The position numbers were made by a program, and so were the translations under genes. Shown piece after piece: positions 17,727 to 26,987 of a stretch of DNA of 64,000 bases. The first letter of the stretch is position 1, and the number at the start of each line of letters is the position of its first letter. The stretch is taken from contig NC_011988.1 in assembly GCF_000016285.1 (NCBI RefSeq), positions 372,001 through 436,000 of the forward strand. The letters run 5' to 3'. The stretch comes from Allorhizobium ampelinum S4 (GTDB taxonomy: Bacteria; Pseudomonadota; Alphaproteobacteria; Rhizobiales; Rhizobiaceae). The notes under the pieces were generated by a model. It was given only the letters and a program-made list of their open reading frames with translations, was not told the origin of the DNA and did not search any database.

Positions 17727-19001
17727 TTATGCTGCGGTTCTGGAACCGAGAGCGCCATAATAGGCGATATAGACGTAGCAGAGGATCGGCATCAGGAAGG
17801 CGAGGTGGATGCCGACCGTATCGGCAAGCCCGCCCTGTACCAGGGGCAACAAAGCGCCGCCGACAATGGCGAGGCAAAGAATGCCGGAACCCTGGCTGGT
17901 ATGGCGACCCAGGCCCTTCAGCGCCAGGCTGAAAATGGTCGGGAACATGATCGAGTTGAAGAAGCCAATCGACAACACGCACCACATGGCGACATGGCCT
18001 GTTGTCAGCACGGTGACCAGCAGCAAAATACCGGCTGCGACCGCATTGAAGGCCAGAACCTTGCCGTCATCCATATAGCGCATCACGGCGGAACCGATGA
18101 AACGCCCGATCATGGCGCCGCCCCAGAAATAGGAGACGTAATGGGCAGCCGTCTGTTCAGGCAGCCCGGCAATGCTGGGTTCGGCCATGAAATTGACCAG
18201 GAAGCTGCCAATGCTGACTTCCGCGCCGACATAAAGAAAAATGCCGACCGCGCCGAGAACCAGGTGGCGATAGCCCCAGGCGGAGCCGGACACATCGCTG
18301 GACTTGGCATCTTCTTCTGCCTCAACCGCTGGCAATTTCAATGCTGCGAAAATGGCAGCGAGAACAAGGAAGGCGATAGCCAGCATCAGATACGGAAATT
18401 TGACCGCTGCGGCTTCCGCCATGCGCAGGGCGTCCATCTGCTCCGGTGTGGCATTTTCAACGGCAGCCGTTGCCGAAGACAGAATGAGGAAGGCACCGAA
18501 AATCGGCGCGACGGTGGTGCCCAGCGAATTGAAGGCCTGGGTTAGGGTGAGACGGCTCGATGCCGTTTCGGGTGCGCCCAGCACGGTGACATAGGGGTTT
18601 GCCGCCACCTGGAGAATAGTGACGCCCGCCGCCAGCACGAACAGCGCGCCGAGAAACAGGCCATAGACCCGCAGGCTTGCGGCGGGGATGAACAAAGCGC
18701 AACCGATGGCGGCAACGAGAAGACCCGTAACAATACCCCATTTATAGCTGATGCGTTTGACGAGAGCCCCTGCGGGCAAGGAAACGATAAAATAAGCGCC
18801 GAAGAAGCACAGCTGGATCAACATGGTCTGCGTGTAATTCAGCTGAAATACGTTTTTCAGATGTGGGATGAGAATATCGTTGAGGCAGGTGATGAAGCCC
18901 CAGAGGAAGAAAAGAGAGGTCAGCGCGATCAGCGGACCGGTATAGGAGCGGCTGGCTCCTGCGTGCGCGGTTTGCGGCGCGCCTGTTTGAATTCCTGCCA
19001 T
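17727..19001 (-). CDS. FucP/GluP-like sugar MFS permease
   Basis: A 424-residue major facilitator protein with about twelve hydrophobic segments. The family-typical [20 protein letters not shown] lies in the first helix, and a [14 protein letters not shown] loop follows helix 2. This matches the FucP group of fucose or glucose/galactose proton symporters. I chose the ATG at 19001; the frame runs upstream to 19181 but that stretch is arginine-rich and not family-like. Convergent with the DUF4440 gene. No sugar catabolic genes are directly linked, so the substrate is open. Confidence 0.82.
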   Translation of the reverse strand: MAGIQTGAPQTAHAGASRSYTGPLIALTSLFFLWGFITCLNDILIPHLKNVFQLNYTQTMLIQLCFFGAYFIVSLPAGALVKRISYKWGIVTGLLVAAIGCALFIPAASLRVYGLFLGALFVLAAGVTILQVAANPYVTVLGAPETASSRLTLTQAFNSLGTTVAPIFGAFLILSSATAAVENATPEQMDALRMAEAAAVKFPYLMLAIAFLVLAAIFAALKLPAVEAEEDAKSSDVSGSAWGYRHLVLGAVGIFLYVGAEVSIGSFLVNFMAEPSIAGLPEQTAAHYVSYFWGGAMIGRFIGSAVMRYMDDGKVLAFNAVAAGILLLVTVLTTGHVAMWCVLSIGFFNSIMFPTIFSLALKGLGRHTSQGSGILCLAIVGGALLPLVQGGLADTVGIHLAFLMPILCYVYIAYYGALGSRTAA

Positions 19002-19190
19002 TTTCGGTTCTTTTTTCTTGATGCGGCGCAGCGGGAATACTGCGGCATGGATTAACGATCTGGCGGAGCGATGGCCGTGGCTGCGGCTTGAATACGCAAG
19101 TGCCGGCCCGCAACGCGGAGGAGAACGTGATTGTTCCGCAAAAAAGCCTGACCGTAATTTCGGCGTGTTGGCTGCGGGCAACCGCGACTG

Positions 19191-19319
19191 ACAACTGTCC
19201 GCTTGGGAGGACGATCAGTTGTAAGCCCTGTTGGCTTATCGCTCCTGATAGGGCACCGCAAGAAGATGCAGGGTGTAATCCCGTGCAATTTGAGGGACCG
19301 AGCCTTTCGGCCCGGTTTT
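19191..19319 (+). ncRNA. Candidate structured small RNA
   Basis: On the plus strand, stem ACAACTG/CAGTTGT (19191-19197 with 19216-19222) is followed by TAAGCC/GGCTTA around a 5-base loop (19222-19238). A final stem ACCGAGCC/GGCCCGGT (19297-19316, one mismatch) runs into TTTT. This is the layout of a small RNA with an intrinsic terminator. I do not recognise the family and the 5' end is unknown. The same stems on the minus strand could instead be part of the FucP-like gene leader. Confidence 0.35.
19297..19319 (+). terminator. Terminator-like hairpin with short T run
   Basis: An 8-bp stem with one A-C mismatch, a TTTC loop and the tail TTTTCTCT. It would end a rightward transcript starting in the FucP-cysA interval; no annotated gene uses it, which is why a small RNA is suspected. 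Confidence 0.45.
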
Positions 19320-19375
19320 CTCTATGTGTTTGAGATATTGATAATTTATACAAGGCGAAGATGTGTAAACATCCT

Positions 19376-19414
19376 CCAGCATCGTGCGGTTTCCAGTTTG
19401 CCGCACGATGCTGG
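19376..19414. repeat. Perfect 14-bp hairpin downstream of cysA
   Basis: CCAGCATCGTGCGG (19376-19389) and CCGCACGATGCTGG (19401-19414) pair perfectly around an 11-base loop. It begins 19 bases past the cysA stop (minus strand). No T tract follows, so a role as mRNA 3' stabiliser or factor-assisted terminator of the sulfate operon is likely. Confidence 0.6.
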
Positions 19415-19432
19415 TGCCTTGTGACGCCTGGG

Positions 19433-20470
19433 TCAGGCGCTTGCCGGATAGACTTTCCAGCGTTTGGGGCGGAAGGATATCCCGGTTCGGGTGGCGGCGG
19501 GATGATCGACGGGAACGTCGATTTCCGCCAGATGCCGTGCGCCGCCAAGCTCCAGTTCCAGACGGCGGGTTCCCGACAGTCTTCGGCTGCTGATCACCGT
19601 TCCGGCAAAGCAGCCGCCACACCCATCGACAATCTCGACTTCCTGCGGCCTGAAGAACAGCGTCGCATTGCCGTTGCCTTCGGATTTCAACCCGGTCGGC
19701 CGGTCATCAAGCCAGATCTCGCCGGATTCGATGCGCACCGGCAGCGCCGAGGATTCACCGATGAAGCGATGAACGAATGGGGCCGCCGGATTGTCATAGA
19801 CGTCGTCGGCGGTGCCGACCTGCTCGATGCGGCCCTGGCTCATCACCACGACGCGGTCGGCAAGTTCCAGTGCCTCTTCCTGATCGTGGGTGACGAATAC
19901 GGTGGTATGGCCGGTGCGATCATGAATTTCCCGCAGCCAGCGCCGCAAATCCTTGCGGACCTGGGCGTCGAGAGCGCCGAAAGGCTCGTCCAGCAGCAGC
20001 ACCTTTGGCTCGATTGCCATGGCGCGGGCCAACGCGACGCGCTGACGCTGACCACCGGAGAGCTGGGCCGGATAGCGTTTTTCAAGGCCCGACAGCTGCA
20101 CGAAATCGAGCAGTTCCAAGGCGCGTTTGCGGATTTCCGCCTTGGGCGGACGCGACGACTTTGGTCGAACGGTGAGGCCGAAGCCGACATTTTCCAGCAC
20201 GGTCATATGCTTGAACAGCGCATAGTGCTGGAACACGAAGCCGACTTGCCGTTCCTGCACGGTCTTGCGCGACGCATCGTCGTCGCCGAAGAAAATCTGG
20301 CCAGCACTTGGCCGCTCAAGCCCGGCGATTAGCCGCAGCAAGGTGGTTTTTCCCGAACCGGAGGGGCCGACAAGCGCGATCAACTCGCCGGAGCGGATGT
20401 CCAGCGACAGTTCGTGGAGGGCGGCGGTCGCGTTGAAGTCCTTGCGGATATTGCGAATATTCAGTTCCAT
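19433..20470 (-). CDS. cysA: Sulfate/thiosulfate ABC transporter ATPase
   Basis: A 345-residue ATPase with Walker A GPSGSGKT (about residue 35), signature LSGGQRQR, Walker B VLLLDEPFGALD and an H-loop TVFVTHDQEEALELADR. A C-terminal TOBE-type regulatory domain carries the usual CysA motif FFRPQEVEI. The ATG at 20470 starts the usual MELNIRNIRK; the frame extends six codons upstream, overlapping cysW. Last gene of the four-gene sulfate operon. Confidence 0.93.
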   Translation of the reverse strand: MELNIRNIRKDFNATAALHELSLDIRSGELIALVGPSGSGKTTLLRLIAGLERPSAGQIFFGDDDASRKTVQERQVGFVFQHYALFKHMTVLENVGFGLTVRPKSSRPPKAEIRKRALELLDFVQLSGLEKRYPAQLSGGQRQRVALARAMAIEPKVLLLDEPFGALDAQVRKDLRRWLREIHDRTGHTTVFVTHDQEEALELADRVVVMSQGRIEQVGTADDVYDNPAAPFVHRFIGESSALPVRIESGEIWLDDRPTGLKSEGNGNATLFFRPQEVEIVDGCGGCFAGTVISSRRLSGTRRLELELGGARHLAEIDVPVDHPAATRTGISFRPKRWKVYPASA

Positions 20471-20484
20471 GAGCGAATTCCCGA

Positions 20485-21354
20485 TCAATGCCCACGGGCA
20501 GCCGACAATTGGTCGGCATAGCGCAGTTCAATGGTTGTCTTGAGGACGAGTGTGACCAATGCCAGCCCTGCCAGCAGTGAAGCGACCGCGAAGGCGGCGG
20601 CGAAGTTATATTCGTTATAGAGAATTTCGATATGCAGCGGCATGGTATTGGTTACGCCCCGGATATGGCCTGATACAACCGAGACCGCGCCGAATTCGCC
20701 CATGGCCCGGGCGTTGCAGAGCAGCACGCCATAGAGCAGCCCCCAGCGGATATTGGGCAGCGTCACCCGCCAGAAGGTCTGCCAGCCACTGGCGCCGAGG
20801 CTGATCGCGGCCTCTTCATCGCCAGTGCCTTGTTCCTGCATGACCGGGATCAGTTCGCGCGCCACGAAAGGGAAGGTGACGAAAATCGTCGCCAGCACGA
20901 TGCCCGGTACGGCAAACAGGATCTCGACGCCATGCGTGCGCAACCACGGCCCAAGCAGGCTGTTGGAGCCGAACAGCAGCACATAGACCAGACCTGATAT
21001 GACCGGTGACACCGAAAACGGCAAGTCGATCAGGGTAATCAGGAAGGCCTTGCCGCGAAATTCGAATTTCGCAATCGCCCATGCAGCAGCAACGCCGAAG
21101 ATCACGTTGGCGGGAACGGCAATCGCTGCAACCAGCAGCGTCAACCGCATGGCCGAGAGGGCGTCTGGTTCGACAAGTGCTTCCAGCCAGGCGCTCGCGC
21201 CATTGCGGAATGCCTCGGAAAACACCGCCACCAGCGGAAGCATGAGGAACAGCAATAGGAATAGCAGCGAGACGAGGATGAGCAGACATTGGACGACGGG
21301 GGTTTCGGTCGTCGCTCGATGAAAGGTAGGGGAGCGGCGGTCAGTCATTGCCAT
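20485..21354 (-). CDS. cysW: Sulfate ABC transporter permease CysW
   Basis: A 289-residue inner-membrane permease. It has about six hydrophobic segments, the BPD_transp_1 [21 protein letters not shown] coupling loop, and the CysW-typical [19 protein letters not shown] segment. Its start overlaps the end of cysT by 14 bp, and cysA follows 14 bases after its stop. With CysT it forms the sulfate channel. Confidence 0.93.
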   Translation of the reverse strand: MAMTDRRSPTFHRATTETPVVQCLLILVSLLFLLLFLMLPLVAVFSEAFRNGASAWLEALVEPDALSAMRLTLLVAAIAVPANVIFGVAAAWAIAKFEFRGKAFLITLIDLPFSVSPVISGLVYVLLFGSNSLLGPWLRTHGVEILFAVPGIVLATIFVTFPFVARELIPVMQEQGTGDEEAAISLGASGWQTFWRVTLPNIRWGLLYGVLLCNARAMGEFGAVSVVSGHIRGVTNTMPLHIEILYNEYNFAAAFAVASLLAGLALVTLVLKTTIELRYADQLSAARGH

Positions 21355-22198
21355 ATTTTCTCCGGCTTGCGGCCTGAATGAGATTGATCAACAGAAGCAT
21401 GGCAAAGGAAATCGCCAGCATTACCGCACCGACGGCGGTTGCGCCCGCATAGTTGAACTCCTCCAGCCGGATGACGATGAGAAGTGGTGCGATTTCCGAG
21501 ACATAGGGGACATTGCCGGCCACGAAGATCACCGATCCATATTCCCCGACCCCGCGCGCCAGTGCAAGGGCAAAGCCGGTCATGATGGCCGGTGCCAGAC
21601 CCGGCAGCAGCACTTTGAATATTGTTGCAAAGCGGCTGGCACCCAGCGTTGCCGCGGCTTCCTCCACGTCGCGGTCGATTTCTTCCATGACCGGTTGCAC
21701 GGTGCGCACCACGAAGGGCAGGCCGATAAACACCATGGCAACGACGATGCCAGCCTGGGTATAGGCGACTTTCAGGCCAAGCGGCGCAAGAAGCGAGCCG
21801 ATCCAACCGTTTGGCGCGTAGAGCGAGGCAAGGGCGATACCGGCAACGGCGGTCGGCAGCGCAAACGGCAGATCGACCATCGCGTCGATGATCCGCCGCC
21901 CCCAGAAATTGTAGCGCACCAGCACCCAGGCGACCAGCACGCCGAATACGACATTGAGGATAGCCGCCAGGATGGCCGAGCCGAAGCTGACCTTCAGGGC
22001 GCCAAGCGTCCTGCGGTCGGACGCGATATGCCAGAAATCCGCCCAGCCCAATTCGGCGGAACGCCAGACCAGACCGGACAGGGGAATGAGAACGATGAGG
22101 GCGAGGTAAAACACCGTAAAGCCGAACGTCAACCCGAATCCGGGAAGAACGCTCGGCTGACGGAATTGCCACCTGCCTTGAACAGGACTATGGGCCAT
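21341..22198 (-). CDS. cysT: Sulfate ABC transporter permease CysT (CysU)
   Basis: A 285-residue permease with the CysT-type N-terminus ([23 protein letters not shown]), about six membrane segments, the [21 protein letters not shown] coupling loop and [16 protein letters not shown] near the C-terminus. It lies between the binding protein and cysW, with the 14-bp overlap typical of coupled translation. Confidence 0.93.
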   Translation of the reverse strand: MAHSPVQGRWQFRQPSVLPGFGLTFGFTVFYLALIVLIPLSGLVWRSAELGWADFWHIASDRRTLGALKVSFGSAILAAILNVVFGVLVAWVLVRYNFWGRRIIDAMVDLPFALPTAVAGIALASLYAPNGWIGSLLAPLGLKVAYTQAGIVVAMVFIGLPFVVRTVQPVMEEIDRDVEEAAATLGASRFATIFKVLLPGLAPAIMTGFALALARGVGEYGSVIFVAGNVPYVSEIAPLLIVIRLEEFNYAGATAVGAVMLAISFAMLLLINLIQAASRRKYGND

Positions 22199-22225
22199 TC
22201 TGATTTTCTTACTTTCTGAGCAGTC

Positions 22226-23242
22226 TTACTTTCCGGGCTGGTAGATCTGGTCGAACAGGCCACCATCAGCGAAGAATTGCGGCTGCACTTTTGCCCAGCC
22301 ACCGAAATCCTCGATGGTGACGAGATCAACCGACGGGAACCGCTTCAAGTCGGCAGGATCGGCCAATTCAGGCTTTGCAGGGCGATAGTAATGCTTGGCA
22401 GCGATCTTTTGTCCGGCGTCGGAATAGAGATAATCGAGATAGGCCTTGGCGACCGCTTCTGTCCCATGGGCTTTGGCATTGCCCTCGACGACGGCGACCG
22501 GCGGCTCCGCCTTGACCGAAACGGACGGCACGATGATGTCGAATTTGTCAGGGCCGAGTTCATCAATCGATAGGAAGGCTTCGTTCTCCCAAGCAAGCAG
22601 AACATCGCCGATGCCACGCTGCACGAAGGTGGTAGTGGAGCCGCGCGCACCGGTATCCAGCACTGGCACATGCTTGAACAGGGCGCTCAGGTATTCCTTG
22701 GCCTTCTGCTGATCGCCATTGTTGGCTTTCAGCGCCCAGCCCCAAGCGGCCAGCACGTTCCAGCGGGCACCGCCCGAGGTTTTCGGATTGGGGGTGATCA
22801 CCTCAATCCCGTCCTTGGTAAGGTCGGCCCAGTCCTTGATGCCTTTCGGATTGCCCTTGCGCACCAGGAAGACGATGGTGGATGTATAGGGCGAACTGCT
22901 GCTTGGCAGTTTGGTTTTCCAGTCGGCGGGGATCTTGCCGGTCTTTTCGGCGATGGCGGAAATATCCGCTTCCAATGCCAGCGTCACCACGTCGGCCTCA
23001 AGACCGTCGATCACCGAGCGGGCCTGGGCGCCCGAACCGCCATGCGACATTCTCACAGAAACGCTGTCGCCGGTCTTTTGCTTCCAATAGGCGGCGAATG
23101 CCGGATTGAAATCCTTGTACAGCTCGCGCGTCGGGTCGTAGCTGACGTTGAGCAATGTCACATTGGCCGCAACAGCGGGCATGGCGAGGCTTGCGGCTAT
23201 CGCCAGCGTGGCAATGATCTTCACGGTACGAAAACGGGACAT
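22226..23242 (-). CDS. sbp: Periplasmic sulfate-binding protein
   Basis: A 338-residue sulfate-binding protein with a signal peptide (residues 1-25, ending AVAA). Family hallmarks are [17 protein letters not shown] near the mature N-terminus, [21 protein letters not shown] in the ligand pocket, and [20 protein letters not shown]. The ATG at 23242 has AGGAG on the minus strand about 8 bases upstream. First gene of the sbp-cysTWA operon. Sbp and CysP cannot be separated with confidence by eye. Confidence 0.92.
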   Translation of the reverse strand: MSRFRTVKIIATLAIAASLAMPAVAANVTLLNVSYDPTRELYKDFNPAFAAYWKQKTGDSVSVRMSHGGSGAQARSVIDGLEADVVTLALEADISAIAEKTGKIPADWKTKLPSSSSPYTSTIVFLVRKGNPKGIKDWADLTKDGIEVITPNPKTSGGARWNVLAAWGWALKANNGDQQKAKEYLSALFKHVPVLDTGARGSTTTFVQRGIGDVLLAWENEAFLSIDELGPDKFDIIVPSVSVKAEPPVAVVEGNAKAHGTEAVAKAYLDYLYSDAGQKIAAKHYYRPAKPELADPADLKRFPSVDLVTIEDFGGWAKVQPQFFADGGLFDQIYQPGK

Positions 23243-23435
23243 TGCGATCTCCTTAACCCCTAAGACTTCAAAATCTATTGAGGTTGTAGAGTATGTCAAC
23301 GGCCAAGGCCAATTCGAGAGAGAACATGCCCCTGGCCGCTGCTAACTTAGCAATTTCAAGCGTAATTCCAGCGAGGCGGGGAGGATTTTTGCGGCACGGT
23401 CAAGGATGATCTCAAGGCACAGTCTTATGGCAGGT

Positions 23436-24473
23436 CTATGTCAGCAGGTCGAAGGCATCGCTTTCGCCCGGAACCAGTTCTAGTGGCCAGAGGCGATTGC
23501 GGGCATGGGTTCTGTATGTTTCCGCATAATCCGGCATTGAGGCGAGCAAGGTTTCGGCCAGTTCCACCCCGAGATCCTCCAGGGAAAGGCGGTAGCAGGT
23601 CAGAGCGGGTTGCAGAAACCGGGCGCGGGGCGCTTCACGAAACCCGATGACGGCCATGTCCCGGCCGGGGATGACGCCGGCCTCAGCCAGCCGCCTGTAG
23701 AGGCCGATCGCCATGAGTTCGTAAATCAGGATGATGGCGGTCGGGCGCGGATCGAGCGCCAGCAGCTCGCTGCCCACGCTATAGCCGCCGCTTTCGCTGG
23801 ATTTCGCCCGCAGCACCAAGGCCGGATCGAAGGCCAGGCCGTTGCGCTCCAGCGCGGCCTGATAGGCGTCGGTAAACACGGTGCCGAGGTTGATATCAGT
23901 GCAGGGGGCGGCGATGGCGATGCGACGGTGACCTTTCGACACCAGTCGATCCACGGCGGAATTGGCGACACCGGCAAAATCGAGGTCGATCCAGGTATGG
24001 CTGCCGCCCGACGTGCTGCGCCCCAAGGTTACAAAGGGTATTTTGGTTTTGATCAACAGATCAATACGCTTATCGACCCTCTGCGTAGCCGAAATGATCA
24101 TCGCATCGACCAGGCGGCGGGCCACCATGCGCTGAAGATATTCCAGGGGGTCTTCGTCGGCAGGGCAGGGGAGCAGGACGAGGTCGAGATTGTGCCGGGC
24201 AAACACCGTCTGCAAACCGTCCATGACGCCGAAAAAGAAGTTGTCGCTGTTGTCGGCATTGTCCTTGCCGGACTCGATCATCAGTCCGATGACGTTGGTT
24301 GACCCCTTGCGCAGGCTGCGGCCCGACTGATTGGCGACATAGCCCAGTTCCTCAGCGGCCTCCAGTACCCGCCGTCGCGTTTCCGCGTTGACGTCGGGGC
24401 GTCCATTCAGCGCGCGCGACACGGTCCCGATAGAGATGTCGAGATGTTTTGCAAGCTGATGTATGCCCTTCAT
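23436..24473 (-). CDS. LacI-family transcriptional repressor
   Basis: A 345-residue repressor. The N-terminal helix-turn-helix and hinge helix (GIHQLAKHLDISIGTVSRALNGRPDV, then RRRVLEAAEELGY) are canonical. A periplasmic-binding-protein-like sugar domain follows. It is divergent from the sugar operon that begins at 24927. The perfect palindrome CGTAAACGTTTACG between them is a textbook LacI/GalR-type operator, so this protein most likely represses that operon. The inducer is presumably the sugar or polyol carried by the linked ABC importer. Confidence 0.9.
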   Translation of the reverse strand: MKGIHQLAKHLDISIGTVSRALNGRPDVNAETRRRVLEAAEELGYVANQSGRSLRKGSTNVIGLMIESGKDNADNSDNFFFGVMDGLQTVFARHNLDLVLLPCPADEDPLEYLQRMVARRLVDAMIISATQRVDKRIDLLIKTKIPFVTLGRSTSGGSHTWIDLDFAGVANSAVDRLVSKGHRRIAIAAPCTDINLGTVFTDAYQAALERNGLAFDPALVLRAKSSESGGYSVGSELLALDPRPTAIILIYELMAIGLYRRLAEAGVIPGRDMAVIGFREAPRARFLQPALTCYRLSLEDLGVELAETLLASMPDYAETYRTHARNRLWPLELVPGESDAFDLLT

Positions 24474-24514
24474 GCCAGATACTTTCTCCCTGAAGCCACC
24501 TCACCAAAAGGCGC

Positions 24515-24616
24515 TAAAGCGTGTTGCGGCTTATCAGCCTCAAGCAACACGCTTTAAGTTTTTGTTTTTACGCATGTCGTTACCGCAAAACCGCTGCACA
24601 CTTTTGCGCGACATGC
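24515..24616. repeat. RIME-like palindromic intergenic repeat
   Basis: Two nested palindromic modules stand side by side. TAAAGCGTGTTGC (24515-24527) pairs exactly with GCAACACGCTTTA (24544-24556). GCATGTCG (24572-24579) pairs with CGACATGC (24609-24616), enclosing GCAAAA/TTTTGC. From memory, this CATGTCG...GCAAAACCGCTGCACA...CGACATGC pattern recurs in rhizobial intergenic regions, like the RIME mosaic elements. The class name is a recollection. Confidence 0.55.
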
Positions 24617-24755
24617 TCTAAGATGAGCAGGCCGGTTGTAAATTCCATGCCCTGCCTTGTCCGGTGTACTGCAAAATTTCGCAAGCAGGAATCGGTTTTT
24701 CCCTTGAGCTTGAAGCGGTTTATCGTGTCGCCGGGCACAATAACCAGGCCGCGTA

Positions 24756-24785
24756 TTGACATGAGACAAAAACCGCGATTAGTAT
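24756..24785 (+). promoter_or_regulatory. Sigma-70-type promoter of the sugar operon
   Basis: TTGACA (24756-24761), an 18-base spacer and TAGTAT (24780-24785). It reads rightward into the dehydrogenase, isomerase and ABC operon, and abuts the LacI operator. Confidence 0.6.
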
Positions 24786-24799
24786 CGTAAACGTTTACG
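24786..24799. promoter_or_regulatory. LacI/GalR-type operator CGTAAACGTTTACG
   Basis: A perfect 14-bp palindrome with the central CG of LacI-family sites, placed immediately downstream of the -10 box where bound repressor would block transcription. The related CGTAAACGTTTC occurs inside the first gene of the operon (about 25769-25780) and could be an auxiliary site. Confidence 0.75.
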
Positions 24800-24926
24800 G
24801 AAGCCGATGCAAAGAGGAGTTTGCGCGGCGGGAGGTTGCCGGAAGAGCGTTTGCTGGTTCGGTCTACCGGAAACTGGAACCATGTCTGGCGCGATAGCGA
24901 CCGGATGGGATGCAAGGGAGGATATC

Positions 24927-25967
24927 TTGCAATTCAAAGCCGTTTTATGCGGGTGCGGAGCTATGGCCAAAGGCTGGCTTCGGGCCATTGCCGACACGCC
25001 CTCGCTTGCCGAACGAATTTCTGTCGTCGGGCTCGTTGACGTCAACATCTCGGCAGCCGAGTCCCTTGCACAGGAATTCGGTCTGGAAGGTGCGGTGACG
25101 GGCAGTAGTCTTGCGGATGTTCTTGAGCGGACGGCAGCCGATCTGGTCTTCGATGTCGTCATCCCGGCTGCCCGCTTCGATATCGTCTCCACCGCGTTGA
25201 AGGCCGGATGCCACGTGCTCAGCGAAAAGCCCATGGCCAATACGCTGCAAGAGGCGAAGGCCCTGATTAAGCTTGCCACGGAGACCGGGCGTATCCACGC
25301 CGTCGTGCAGAACCGCCGCTTCGTTCAAGGGGTTCGCCGGATGCGGCAATTCCTGGACAGCGGCGCCATCGGCGAGTTGACGGCGGTGCATTGCGATTTC
25401 TTCCTGGCGCCGCATTTCGGCGGGTTCCGGGATGAGATGGAGCATGTCCTGCTGCTCGACATGGCAATTCACACCTTCGATGCGGCGCGCTTCATTGCCA
25501 ATCGTCAGCCGCTGGCGGCCTATTGCGTGGAGCGCAATCCGCATGGTTCCTGGTATGCCCATGGCGCCAGCGCCAATGCGATCTTCGAGTTCACGGACGA
25601 CGTGGTCTTCACCTATCGCGGCTCCTGGTGCGCTGAAGGGCGCAGGACCAGTTGGGAAAGTGCGTGGCGGCTGGTCGGCAGCAAAGGCATGCTGACCTGG
25701 GACGGAGAAGAGGCGTTTGAGGCCTCCATTGCCGCAGACGAGCCCAGCCTGTTACGTGGATATACGACCGTAAACGTTTCTGATGACGTTGCGCCAGCTG
25801 AGACGCATGGCCATGCCAGCGTGCTGGAAAGCTTCATTGCAGCGGTTGCCGGTGGCGAGCCGCCTGAGACTGCCGGTTTCGACAATATCAACAGTCTTGC
25901 CATGGTGTTTGCCGCCATCGAAAGCGCCAAGAGCGGCAAGCGTATCGACATTTCAGCTTCGCTATAA
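24927..25967 (+). CDS. Gfo/Idh/MocA-family oxidoreductase
   Basis: A 346-residue NAD(P)-dependent sugar or polyol dehydrogenase-like protein. The Rossmann motif appears as VLCGCGAMAKGWLRA at the N-terminus, the active-site lysine motif as HVLSEKPMANT, and the C-terminal beta-sheet domain has HCDFFLAP. I chose TTG at 24927 because GGGAGG (24915-24920) is spaced 6 bases from it and the Rossmann strand starts at once; an ATG at 24882 would add 15 residues but lacks a ribosome binding site. First gene of the LacI-controlled operon. The exact sugar is unknown. Confidence 0.83.
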   Translation: MQFKAVLCGCGAMAKGWLRAIADTPSLAERISVVGLVDVNISAAESLAQEFGLEGAVTGSSLADVLERTAADLVFDVVIPAARFDIVSTALKAGCHVLSEKPMANTLQEAKALIKLATETGRIHAVVQNRRFVQGVRRMRQFLDSGAIGELTAVHCDFFLAPHFGGFRDEMEHVLLLDMAIHTFDAARFIANRQPLAAYCVERNPHGSWYAHGASANAIFEFTDDVVFTYRGSWCAEGRRTSWESAWRLVGSKGMLTWDGEEAFEASIAADEPSLLRGYTTVNVSDDVAPAETHGHASVLESFIAAVAGGEPPETAGFDNINSLAMVFAAIESAKSGKRIDISASL

Positions 25968-25973
25968 GGGACC

Positions 25974-26912
25974 ATGACTGTGAGCAATCCTGCAAAATCC
26001 ATTCGTATCGGCACCATGATCAGCGGCAATAACGGCGATGCGGCCACCCGCATCCGGGAAATCGCCGGTCTTGGCTTTGAAAGTTTTGAGCCGTTTTTCT
26101 GGCAGACCACCAAGGGCCAGAACCTTGCCGAACTTGGCAAGCGCTGCGTCGATGCCATCGGCGACCGCGATATTACCATTTCGACGCTGGGCATGTTCGG
26201 CAATCCGCTTGAGGAAACCGACATCGACCTCGAAACGCTGGAGGGCTGGAAACAATGTATCGATAATGCCCATCATTTCGGTGCGAGTTGCGTTGCCGGT
26301 TTTACCGGGCGACTGCGGGGCAAGGTGCTGACCGACAGCCTGCCACGCTACCGCGAAATCTGGAGCGAACTGGCCAAGCGCGCTGCCGACAAGGGCATTC
26401 GCATCGCCTTTGAAAACTGCGCCATGGACGGCAATTGGCAGAGCGGCGACTGGAATATCGCCCATAACCCCGACGCCTGGGAATTGATGTTCAACGAGAC
26501 GCCTGATGACAATATCGGCCTTGAATGGGAACCCTGCCATCAGATGGTCTATCTGATTGATCCCCTGCCGCAGATCCGCAAATGGGCATCCAAGATTTTC
26601 CACGTGCATGGCAAGGACGCCACCATTCGCTGGGACGTTATTCGTGAACACGGCATTTTCGGCAAGGAGCCGTTCGTGTTCATGCGCACACCGGGCTTTG
26701 GCGACAGCAATTGGACGAATGTGATCAGCGAATTACGGCTGGCTGGCTATAGCGGCTCTATCGATATCGAAGGCTGGCACGATCCGGTCTACCGCGATGC
26801 CTTGGAAATGACCGGTCAGGTGCATGCCCTAAACCATCTGAAACAGGCGCGTGGCGGCGATTTTATCGACGAGATGGCAGCTTATGGCGGAGGCGATCCC
26901 TCGCTGAAATAG
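25974..26912 (+). CDS. TIM-barrel sugar phosphate isomerase/epimerase family protein
   Basis: A 312-residue xylose isomerase-like TIM-barrel protein. Visible family features include the first strand RIGTMISG, the metal-site region GLEWEPCHQMVYLIDPL, VHGKDATI, and SIDIEGWHDP near the C-terminus, which supply His, Glu and Asp ligands. It starts 6 bases after the dehydrogenase stop. The pairing of a Gfo/Idh/MocA dehydrogenase with such an isomerase is typical of inositol-like or rare sugar oxidation pathways. The specific substrate cannot be read. Confidence 0.82.
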   Translation: MTVSNPAKSIRIGTMISGNNGDAATRIREIAGLGFESFEPFFWQTTKGQNLAELGKRCVDAIGDRDITISTLGMFGNPLEETDIDLETLEGWKQCIDNAHHFGASCVAGFTGRLRGKVLTDSLPRYREIWSELAKRAADKGIRIAFENCAMDGNWQSGDWNIAHNPDAWELMFNETPDDNIGLEWEPCHQMVYLIDPLPQIRKWASKIFHVHGKDATIRWDVIREHGIFGKEPFVFMRTPGFGDSNWTNVISELRLAGYSGSIDIEGWHDPVYRDALEMTGQVHALNHLKQARGGDFIDEMAAYGGGDPSLK

Positions 26913-26926
26913 CATGAGGTCTCGAG

Positions 26927-26954
26927 ATCGTCCGGCATGGAGGTGCCGGGCGAT
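26927..26954 (+). repeat. Intercistronic hairpin before the sugar-binding protein gene
   Basis: ATCGTCCGGCA and TGCCGGGCGAT pair over 11 bp (one G-U) around a 6-base loop, 33 bases before the binding-protein start. It could protect the downstream mRNA or act as a partial terminator, raising binding-protein output. Confidence 0.4.
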
Positions 26955-26987
26955 TGGAGGACGATATAGAAACGGAGGAGGAAACCC

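Larger units (their letters stand above)
19002..19432. other. Gene-free interval of about 430 bp with several hairpins
   Basis: No convincing coding frame. It holds the possible long leader of the FucP-like gene, two compact hairpins (19191-19222 and 19222-19238), a terminator-like hairpin with short T run pointing rightward (19297-19319), and a perfect 14-bp hairpin (19376-19414) after cysA. The concentration of stems suggests a structured RNA, described in the findings. Confidence 0.6.
24474..24926. other. Gene-free divergent regulatory interval of about 450 bp
   Basis: It holds a RIME-like palindromic repeat (24515-24616), a promoter (24756-24785), a LacI-type operator (24786-24799) and the leader of the sugar operon. 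In-frame ATGs upstream of 24927 exist but lack a good ribosome binding site. Confidence 0.7.
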
